DNA of 11,364 nt from DATELY01 sp035276085 (GTDB taxonomy: Bacteria > Pseudomonadota > Gammaproteobacteria > Steroidobacterales > Steroidobacteraceae), in assembly GCA_035276085.1 (NCBI GenBank), contig DATELY010000299.1, positions 1-11,364 on the forward strand, written 5' to 3'. The notes beneath the pieces are model-generated. The model searched no databases, was not told the origin of the DNA, and was given only the letters and a program-made list of their open reading frames with translations. The position numbers and the translations under genes were made by a program. How positions within the stretch are numbered: the first letter of the stretch is position 1; each line of letters starts with the position of its first letter. Below, piece after piece: positions 1-4,988 of this stretch.

Positions 1-2
1 AC

Positions 3-1406
3 TTAGCTCAGTTTCTCGACGCGCGATGGGAGTACATCAATGGATTTTTTGGCCAAATAGACACGAGCCTGTCTATTCCTCAGGAAGCTCGCGACCGAGA
101 TCGGGCTCTTGAGATCAACACCCACAGTACGGTCGAAGCCACAAGGATCGCGCGTCTTTCACATTACCGCTTCATCGCTAAGACGGATATCTCACGGTTC
201 TATCATTCGATCTATACGCACTCCGTGCCGTGGGCATTTCATGGCAAAGCCGCTGCCAAAGCCGATAGGGACGCCAATTCAGAGACAACGTACTTCAATC
301 GAGCTGATCACATTCTCCGGCACGGGCAAGACGGCCAGACCGTCGGTATTCCGGTGGGCCCGGATACCTCCCGCGTGATCGCAGAGATAGTGGCTGCGGC
401 AATCGATCTAGAGTTCAAGAGACGCTGTGACGTCAAAGACATCACGATGATCAGGCATGTCGATGACGTGTGGATAGGCGCGCACTCGCATGCAGACGTT
501 GAACGCGCTCTATGGCGATATCGCGAAGCCATGCGTGAATTCGAGCTCGATATCAACGAGAACAAGACACGAATCCATTCATCCGACTTCCGATTCGCTG
601 ACACATGGCCCTCTGAACTCGCCATTGCACTGGAGGCTGCACTCCAGTCCACCTCTCCCCAGAAACCAGAGCGTCTGAGAGCAGCTCTAGAGCGCGCATT
701 CGCAATGGCCGTTGCCGATGGTGATGACGGCGTCCTCAAGTACGCGATCCGTTACCTCGACCGACACAGTGACAGCTGGAATGATTGGGAGATCGGCGAA
801 CCCTTCCTGAAGCGATCGATTGTTCACTTCGGGCACACCACTGACTACGTTGCCCGCGTAGTTGTATGGAGACAATTTGCTAAGGGTGACCTGGACATGA
901 AGACGTGGTCAGCGATCTTCTCCACCATTATCGATAGTCATGGCCGCATCGGAAACGACAGCGAGGTTTGCTGGGCCACATATGCCTGCACTCAACTAGG
1001 CATACCGATTGGCTCAACGGCAGCTGAAAACATCATTCGCAACTGTGGCGCACTTTCAATTCTGAGTGTTCTCAACTGCGTTGAGAAAGGCCTTGCAGAT
1101 AAGTCCATTTTCGACGCGGCATACGAACGAATGCGCCTTGAGAGCGCTCATGGCGCTTTTTGGCCAGTATTGATGGAATGGAAATCAAGGAAGTGGCCGA
1201 AGCATGAGCTACTGGGAGTCAATAGCGACATCATTGCGGGCCTGTCTGCACGAGAAGCAATCTTGTTCGACATCAAGAAACCTCCCGCTGTGTTTGCGGA
1301 GGTTGAGGCATCAAATTTTGATGAAGTTGAAAGAGCTATCGAAGACAGGCCAAGTATGTACGATGACGATGACGAACCAGACGAGGATGAGGACAACGAC
1401 TTCTGA
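3..1406 (+). CDS. Abi/UG-type (defence-associated) reverse transcriptase, 5' end outside window
   Basis: An RNA-directed DNA polymerase whose frame is open from the first base, so the start is missing; 467 residues are present. Numbering from nt 3, motif A is TDISRFYHSIYTHS with catalytic Asp at residue 62. Motif B is GQTVGIPVGPDTSR at about 111-124. Motif C is RHVDDVWIG, with the catalytic Asp pair at nt 462-467. The 'IYTHS.PWA' stretch after motif A is typical of the Abi/UG group of stand-alone bacterial RTs, many of which are anti-phage DRT systems. The following roughly 270 residues are mostly helical and have no maturase or HNH features, as in the alpha-helical C-terminal regions of that group. 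The protein ends in an Asp/Glu run (YDDDDEPDEDEDNDF). The UG class cannot be assigned without the N-terminus and a search. Base composition is visibly less GC-biased than in the metabolic genes to the right. An anti-phage role is inferred from family and island context. Confidence 0.85.
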   Translation, partial: LAQFLDARWEYINGFFGQIDTSLSIPQEARDRDRALEINTHSTVEATRIARLSHYRFIAKTDISRFYHSIYTHSVPWAFHGKAAAKADRDANSETTYFNRADHILRHGQDGQTVGIPVGPDTSRVIAEIVAAAIDLEFKRRCDVKDITMIRHVDDVWIGAHSHADVERALWRYREAMREFELDINENKTRIHSSDFRFADTWPSELAIALEAALQSTSPQKPERLRAALERAFAMAVADGDDGVLKYAIRYLDRHSDSWNDWEIGEPFLKRSIVHFGHTTDYVARVVVWRQFAKGDLDMKTWSAIFSTIIDSHGRIGNDSEVCWATYACTQLGIPIGSTAAENIIRNCGALSILSVLNCVEKGLADKSIFDAAYERMRLESAHGAFWPVLMEWKSRKWPKHELLGVNSDIIAGLSAREAILFDIKKPPAVFAEVEASNFDEVERAIEDRPSMYDDDDEPDEDEDNDF

Positions 1407-1564
1407 TCGCCATGTTCTTGCGGACTTCTGCTGGACTATGTGCCACCGCGTTCTCCTCAGTCTTGCTCGCTCGCAAATCTTGCAACCGACGCCCCGCGAG
1501 CATGATTAGCTGTATCGCGATCACTGAGTAAGTTACGGCGCGAGAGCACCCGCCGCCTAGCCTG

Positions 1565-1735
1565 TCACTTCTGCGAATCCGCTACCTCCCAGGGCGCGAG
1601 TCTCTTGAGCACCTCCACCATCTGCGGTACCACAGTGGCCGGCTCAGCAAGCGCTCTCGTGAAGGCCTTATAGGTAGATGGACTCATCCGAACTGGCAGC
1701 GGTTGTTTCTTCTTCATCAATCGACGGGTTGTCAT
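1565..1735 (-). CDS. Small protein resembling the C-terminal tail of a DUF1778 (TacA-like) antitoxin
   Basis: A 56-residue reading frame from ATG to TGA with an excellent ribosome site, AGGAG seven bases before the ATG. The basic start (MTTRRLMKKKQPLPVRMS) is followed by YKAFTRALAEPATVV and a tail LKRLAPWE. The spacing F..AL..P followed by L.R.APWE matches the toxin-binding tail of DUF1778 antitoxins, which normally partner GNAT acetyltransferase toxins. The usual ribbon-helix-helix DNA-binding domain of about 40 residues is absent: an in-frame TAG lies 24 nt upstream of the ATG, inside the repeat box. No acetyltransferase gene follows on this strand. It could be a degraded antitoxin, a miniature antitoxin that neutralises a toxin encoded elsewhere, or a member of an unrelated short family. 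The clean start site and codon pattern argue for a real gene. The family match is by eye only. Confidence 0.5.
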   Translation of the reverse strand: MTTRRLMKKKQPLPVRMSPSTYKAFTRALAEPATVVPQMVEVLKRLAPWEVADSQK

Positions 1736-1737
1736 CG

Positions 1738-1771
1738 GATGGCTCCTACGATACGGAGCCTACCGTACCGA
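1738..1771 (-). promoter_or_regulatory. Repeated and palindromic box directly upstream of the small antitoxin-like gene
   Basis: On the minus strand two imperfect 12-bp units lie end to end, CGGTACGGTAGG and CCGTATCGTAGG (9 of 12 identical). The second also forms a hairpin with the end of the first, GGCTCC-8 nt-GGAGCC. The AGGAG ribosome site of the 56-residue gene lies in the right arm of that hairpin. Such a box could be an operator or could occlude the ribosome site in RNA. No -10/-35 pair was resolved. Confidence 0.35.
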
Positions 1772-1787
1772 ACAGTCGTGTTTGTAG

Positions 1788-1946
1788 GGGACTTCAGATA
1801 AGTCCGGTCTGAGTTTTACCAAAATCCTGGGCAAAACCCGGGCCCAGCTGGCCTGCTTTGTTGACGAAACTGCGCTCAATGAGCGGCTGCAGAAACACAA
1901 CGCTCCCGAGTTTCGCCGCGACAACCATAGCCATGTGGTTGCGTGA
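1788..1946 (+). other. Coding-like remnant without a start codon, unassigned
   Basis: A 52-codon open stretch ends in TGA at 1944-1946. It has no ATG and no ribosome site, but the peptide is protein-like: SFTKILGKTRAQLACFVDE followed by TALNERLQKHNAPEFRRD. It is bounded upstream by a TAG at 1785-1787. I do not recognise the family. It may be the 3' end of a gene truncated by rearrangement inside the island. Apart from this and the hairpin at 2040-2067, the stretch 1772-2084 shows nothing I can name. Confidence 0.2.
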
Positions 1947-2039
1947 CTTTTGCGGGACATTGGTCCTTTCGGCTCAAACTGCGGTCGACTCTGCAACGGG
2001 CGACCCGAGACTAAGTTGTTGAAAACTCGTGATTCCAAA

Positions 2040-2067
2040 ATCGGCGTAACTTGAGTTACGCCCCGAT
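2040..2067. repeat. Strong inverted repeat beside the tRNA-Arg fragment
   Basis: GGCGTAAC and GTTACGCC are perfect 8-bp arms around a TTGA loop. Outer bases ATCGG/CCGAT extend the stem if two extra bases in the right arm are bulged. There is no T-run, so an intrinsic terminator is unlikely. The position, 18 bp left of the tRNA core, would fit a recombinase or excisionase arm site, which is an inference. Confidence 0.45.
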
Positions 2068-2084
2068 CATCTGGCTAACTGCAC

Positions 2085-2129
2085 CTTCGAACCAGGTGGT
2101 CGGGGGTTCGAATCCCTCCGGCCGCGCCA
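2085..2129 (+). tRNA. 3' half of tRNA-Arg(TCG): island attachment-site scar, not a complete tRNA
   Basis: The fragment starts with a consistent anticodon loop CTTCGAA (anticodon TCG, Arg). It continues with the 3' anticodon strand CCAGG, a TGGTC variable loop, T-stem GGGGG/CCCTC around TTCGAAT, the 3' acceptor strand CGGCCGC, discriminator G and an encoded CCA. The bases before the loop (TGCAC) do not pair with CCAGG. No D-arm and no GCGGCCG acceptor 5' strand lie upstream, so the gene is only a 3' half. Three-prime tRNA halves beginning at the anticodon loop are the standard duplicated core left by tyrosine-recombinase islands. As the duplicate lies on the plus strand, the intact tRNA and the island it bounds should lie to the left. 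The adjoining integrase remnant on the right indicates a second element at the same site. Confidence 0.8.
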
Positions 2130-2132
2130 ATT

Positions 2133-2470
2133 TATCAAAGACTTACCGCCGTAACTCGCCTCCGAAGCCATCCTGCCGATCCTCAGAATCCGTCCGGTGC
2201 CGGCTCTCCACGCTCCTCCTCCCACTTGTCTCCGCTCCGCACGTTCTCGGGCCGACTTCCGGCCGGTGTTGCTCATCTTCGCCACCGGCTTCGGTTCGCC
2301 TTCCTTCGGTGCCTGCACGAACACATGGGTTGGGATGCTTGCCGCGTGACTCTCCACGACGGACTTTGCGACCCGGTGGAGTACGACAAGACGCTCGTCG
2401 CCGTTCTTGGCGCGCTCGCCCGGAATGATGAAGACCGACGTGTCGAGCGCCGGCACCTTCAACGCTCTTC
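2133..2470 (-). pseudogene. Tyrosine-recombinase (phage/island) integrase remnant
   Basis: Read from about 2470 leftwards, the peptide VFIIPGERAKNGDERLVVL and the following RVAKSVVES, then a degraded VF..APK.GEPKPV and NTGRKSARERA, match the catalytic-domain region of P4/lambda-type site-specific integrases. The Lys of AKNG is at the place of the beta-hairpin catalytic lysine. Around 2235 the match jumps frame (DKWEEERGEPAPDGF) and then meets an in-frame TGA at 2183-2185. Traces of a further frame (FG.ELRR) continue toward the tRNA scar. The arginine box before the lysine, the HxLRH box and the active-site tyrosine are not recoverable, so this is a frameshifted, 5'-truncated relic. An integrase next to a tRNA 3' half is the expected arrangement for an island end. 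A minus-strand frame can be read through the tRNA, but its last residues are only the antisense of the tRNA. Confidence 0.7.
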
Positions 2471-2520
2471 GCTCGTCATTGCAGGAAACTAAAGTGGAGA
2501 ACCTTAGTTGAGCGACGGCC

Positions 2521-2934
2521 CTAGATGGAGATCTTGAACCGCTTCCGCCCGGTGATCCGATAGATCGAGAAGTCGCGTTGATCTGTCGTCAACACGATGT
2601 TTGTCCCAAGATCCTCCGCGAGCACGACGAGGGTGGCATCGGCGAAATCCATCGGACAATCCGCGTACCGCTTCATGAGATCTCTCGCACGCCGAATCGA
2701 GTTTGCGGTCGCCGGAACGAGAAGTGCACCTCCTGAGAGAACGAAATCAAGACAGGCTATTGCGCCGCCGGCGATGCGGCCCAGCAAGTGAGTCGACTCG
2801 GTCAGAACCGCTTCAGTCGTGACGACCTGCCCGGTCCACGAATCGAAGAAATCGACGAATTCGCGGTGCCTACGTTGACTACGGTCCAGCAGTGAAACAA
2901 GCGCCCCAGTATCCAGCAGCAGCTCATTTGCCAC
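2521..2934 (-). CDS. vapC: VapC-like PIN-domain ribonuclease toxin
   Basis: A 137-residue single PIN domain, the usual VapC length. VapC toxins are Mg-dependent endoribonucleases, commonly cutting tRNA or rRNA, and are held inactive by VapB. The acidic active-site residues are visible: Asp8 in LLLDTGALVSLL, Glu46 in LTESTHLL, Asp96 and Asp99 in MDFADATLV, and Asp118 in LTTDQRDF. Translation starts with GTG at 2934, and its first 11 bases overlap the end of the antitoxin gene, indicating translational coupling and one transcript. The active site looks complete, so the toxin is probably functional. The RNA target cannot be read from sequence. The pair sits just inside the chromosome-distal side of the tRNA-Arg/integrase scar, a common setting for island-stabilising modules. 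Confidence 0.88.
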   Translation of the reverse strand: MANELLLDTGALVSLLDRSQRRHREFVDFFDSWTGQVVTTEAVLTESTHLLGRIAGGAIACLDFVLSGGALLVPATANSIRRARDLMKRYADCPMDFADATLVVLAEDLGTNIVLTTDQRDFSIYRITGRKRFKISI

Positions 2935-3178
2935 GCGTCAGCGACTCGATGATGTATTTGCGGTGTTGCTCTGCTAAATCAGGAAGCCCCGAGTCCAGAG
3001 AGCCGATGAGCCCTCTGACACGTTCGGCAGGTCTCGGACCGGAAGCCGTGGGTGCGTTCAAGTAGTCTCGTAGCGCGGCACGGACGATGTCCGATGCCTT
3101 GCGGCCGGACTGTCGACTAGCCCTCTCCAAGGCTCCTGAAAGATCTGCGGGCAGACGAATGGTGAGCTGAGATTCCAT
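2924..3178 (-). CDS. vapB: VapB-like ribbon-helix-helix antitoxin
   Basis: An 84-residue antitoxin partnered with the overlapping PIN toxin. The N-terminus, ESQLTIRLPADLSGALERAS followed by GRKASDIVRAALRDYL, is a CopG/Arc-type ribbon-helix-helix: one beta strand then two helices, about residues 2-42. It should dimerise, bind the operator and autorepress. The C-terminal part, VRGLIGSLDSGLPDLAEQ followed by KYIIESL, is the toxin-wrapping segment typical of VapB partners. The ATG at 3178 is chosen because the beta strand begins right after it. An upstream ATG at 3187 (adding MHY) and a longer open frame to 3343 are possible but have no ribosome site and add unrelated sequence. There is no Shine-Dalgarno at 3178 either, which fits the leaderless promoter described separately. 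Confidence 0.85.
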   Translation of the reverse strand: MESQLTIRLPADLSGALERASRQSGRKASDIVRAALRDYLNAPTASGPRPAERVRGLIGSLDSGLPDLAEQHRKYIIESLTRGK

Positions 3179-3214
3179 GTAATGCATTGTAATGCAATGC
3201 ACTGCAGCCTGCAA
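3178..3214 (-). promoter_or_regulatory. Predicted vapBC promoter and operator overlapping the vapB start
   Basis: On the minus strand TTGCAG (3214-3209), a 17-bp spacer and TACAAT (3191-3186) form a plausible sigma-70 promoter. A start site about 7 nt further on would coincide with the ATG at 3178, so the transcript would be leaderless. Covering the -10 are near-identical 10-bp units read on the plus strand, TGTAATGCAT, TGTAATGCAA and the weaker TGCACTGCAG. A palindrome, TGCATT-GT-AATGCA, lies at 3183-3196. This is a typical layout for autorepression by a ribbon-helix-helix antitoxin. Confidence 0.5.
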
Positions 3215-3555
3215 AATAGGTCGTTTCCTGCGCCGCGATCCCCGTGGCCGTTGAATCGGCGGGGCGGGCGGCTCCAGTGCGCCGGGCGACGAAGAGGGTG
3301 GTGCATCAGATCCGTTACGGATCAGAGCGTAGAGATCTCTCACTCTGGAAGCGGTTACGTTTTATCTACTTTCTTACGATCGGATGTATAGCTGGAACGA
3401 CGACCCGAACGACAGCGGCGGCGTAGAGCGTGGCGCGTTGCCGTTGCGAGTCCAACTCATTTGCTGAAGGCTGCAACATAGGCTTCATTCCAACGGAGCG
3501 ACCAGGATTGCCTGCGCCTATCACTGTGCAGGAGGTTGCGAAGGAGCGACTGGGA
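3215..3555. other. Gene-free stretch between vapBC and the AraC-family gene
   Basis: I find no convincing gene here. Short open frames on both strands lack ribosome sites and protein-like composition. Two perfect palindromes are close together, GATCCGT-T-ACGGATC at 3309-3323 and AGAGATCTCT at 3331-3340. Their role is unknown. No intrinsic terminator for the AraC-family gene was found near 3500-3555. Confidence 0.4.
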
Positions 3556-4617
3556 TTACTGAATCAGCTCCGACTCTTGAGCGTGCGAAGCGGCCGCCAG
3601 AGTCGAGCTTCCGCTGCGCCGCGGGTTGTGGACCGTCTCGCGCGGCTGCTCGCCGAATCTCTCTTTGTATGCCGCGCAAAAATGGCCGAGGTGATGAAAG
3701 CCGTAGTCCATCGCCACCGTCGTAATGGATGCGCGGTGTGGCTCCAGATTCATGAGCGTCTCGCGCACCAGATCCAGGCGCAGATCCTTCAAGTAGCGCA
3801 TCGGCGTCGTATTCAGGTAAGTCTTGAACCCGACGAAGAGAGCCCGTGTGCTGACTCGAACCGCGGCAGCCACGTCTTCCGGTCCGATCGGCTGGCTTAC
3901 ATTCTGCTTCATGAATTCCTGCGCCTTGGCGACGTAGGCGGGCTTGGCGCAGGCCCGCGCGCCATTGGACAACTCTTCGCGATAGTTGTGATTCAGACAC
4001 GTCAGCAAGCCCGACATCAGGAGCGAGGCCATGTGGCTGCGTGCGATGCCCGAGCTGCAGATGCCGTTCTTCTCGGCCAACGAAGCCGTCATGAAGCTCA
4101 GCAGGTTGGTGATTTCCTGAGCGCCCGTGGTCGTCAGTGGCACTGAGGGCGAGAACTCGAGCGGCGAGACGAGATGGCGTCCGAGCTGCTTTTCCAGTTG
4201 ACGCTCCAGGTCTGTCTTGCCGATGCGCACGATGAGCTGCTCGCAACCTTGGCCGAAGTGCATGTCGGCCTGCAGGTTCGGCGAAATCATGAAGGCCTGG
4301 CGCGAATCGCAATAGAGCTCGTCCCGGCCGATCTTGACCTGCGCCTCGCCCCGGATCGGGATCTGCAGAAGAAAAAAATCTCGCAGCAACGGCGGCCGCA
4401 CCCGCACGCTGGCGCCATGCCTGTGATAGACGAGTGCAACACCCTCGATGCGTGCACAACCAATGCACACATCGAGCGCCTGATGGCGGCCGACGACTTC
4501 GAGTTGATGCGGAACGAACAACGCGCTGATGTGCGCGCGGGCAGAGTCGAGATCATCGGTGCGGAACGAACTGAAGTTGGCCAGCTGCGGCAGCAGGGCC
4601 AGCATTGCGGAATTCAT
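3556..4617 (-). CDS. AraC-family transcriptional regulator
   Basis: A 353-residue cytoplasmic DNA-binding regulator. Residues about 30-200 resemble the AraC-type ligand/sensor domain of the 'AraC_binding_2' kind, with VALVYHRHGASVRVRPPLL and FFLLQIPIRGEAQVKIG. Residues about 235-335 form the double helix-turn-helix: EFMKQNVSQPIGPEDVAAAV, VSTRALFVGFKTYLNTTPMR YLKDLRL, and the second helix-turn-helix ITTVAMDYGFHHLGHFCAAY ending KERFGEQPRETV. Both HTH hallmarks (SxRxLxxxF and GFxxxxxFxxxYKxxFGxxP) are present apart from common substitutions. The ATG at 4617 has a modest GAGG about ten bases upstream, and a second ATG at 4605 is possible. The gene diverges from the TonB-dependent receptor across a 371-bp intergenic region, so the receptor operon is its most likely target. 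The inducer is not evident. The sarcosine oxidase genes further on are a second candidate target. Confidence 0.9.
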   Translation of the reverse strand: MNSAMLALLPQLANFSSFRTDDLDSARAHISALFVPHQLEVVGRHQALDVCIGCARIEGVALVYHRHGASVRVRPPLLRDFFLLQIPIRGEAQVKIGRDELYCDSRQAFMISPNLQADMHFGQGCEQLIVRIGKTDLERQLEKQLGRHLVSPLEFSPSVPLTTTGAQEITNLLSFMTASLAEKNGICSSGIARSHMASLLMSGLLTCLNHNYREELSNGARACAKPAYVAKAQEFMKQNVSQPIGPEDVAAAVRVSTRALFVGFKTYLNTTPMRYLKDLRLDLVRETLMNLEPHRASITTVAMDYGFHHLGHFCAAYKERFGEQPRETVHNPRRSGSSTLAAASHAQESELIQ

Positions 4618-4988
4618 ACCGGCGGCACCTCAACGTCCAAGCACGAAAAACAACCGTAGAAGCGTCCCATCGCGAAAGCGAGAAGGACGAGGCTCAATGA
4701 GGATTCAGCAATAATACTCGTGACCCGCCGTATAACCGCAACACTAGACAGCGCGGCGTTATTGCCACTATCCCGCCATCGCACCCGCCTTATCCCCGCG
4801 GCGCAGCGGGTATCAAACCAGGGATCGGACTTCCTGTCATGACCCTCGTGCGAGTTGCACGAGGCGAGGGGAAAGGCCGCATTAACGTTAATCAACGTTC
4901 TTGGAAACAGTAACATGCGCGACAGCCTGCAAAGTACGCGCCAGCATCTCGCGATCACGGCCGTGCCGCACATCCAGGCGTTTCTTCC
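4618..4988. promoter_or_regulatory. Divergent intergenic region with inverted repeats (regulator/receptor control region)
   Basis: This 371-bp region must hold the promoters of the AraC-family gene and the receptor operon. It contains a hairpin CCTCGTGC-5 nt-GCACGAGG (4844-4864) and a perfect 12-bp AT-rich palindrome ATTAACGTTAAT (4881-4892), both on the receptor side. I could not settle a -10/-35 pair for either direction. These repeats are candidates for regulator binding. AraC proteins usually bind direct repeats, so another factor may be involved. Confidence 0.4.

Noticed and set aside
3..1406. Group II intron maturase or retron RT
   Set aside because: There is no maturase or HNH region after the RT motifs. 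The IYTHS.PWA element and helical acidic-tailed C-terminus point to the Abi/UG group. The missing N-terminus leaves some uncertainty.
2040..2067. Intrinsic terminator
   Set aside because: The stem is good but no T-run follows on either strand.
2050..2129. A complete tRNA gene
   Set aside because: The 3' half is well formed, but the upstream bases supply neither the D-arm nor a pairing acceptor and anticodon 5' strand, so only a fragment is present.
2067..2462. A continuous 131-residue minus-strand protein running through the tRNA scar
   Set aside because: Its last residues (GRRDSNPRPPGSKV) are the well-known antisense reading of a tRNA T-arm. The integrase match breaks frame well before this.
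3430..4146. Long plus-strand frame opposite the AraC-family gene
   Set aside because: It is an antisense shadow. The minus-strand protein has a clear sensor domain and double HTH, whereas this one has no recognisable fold.
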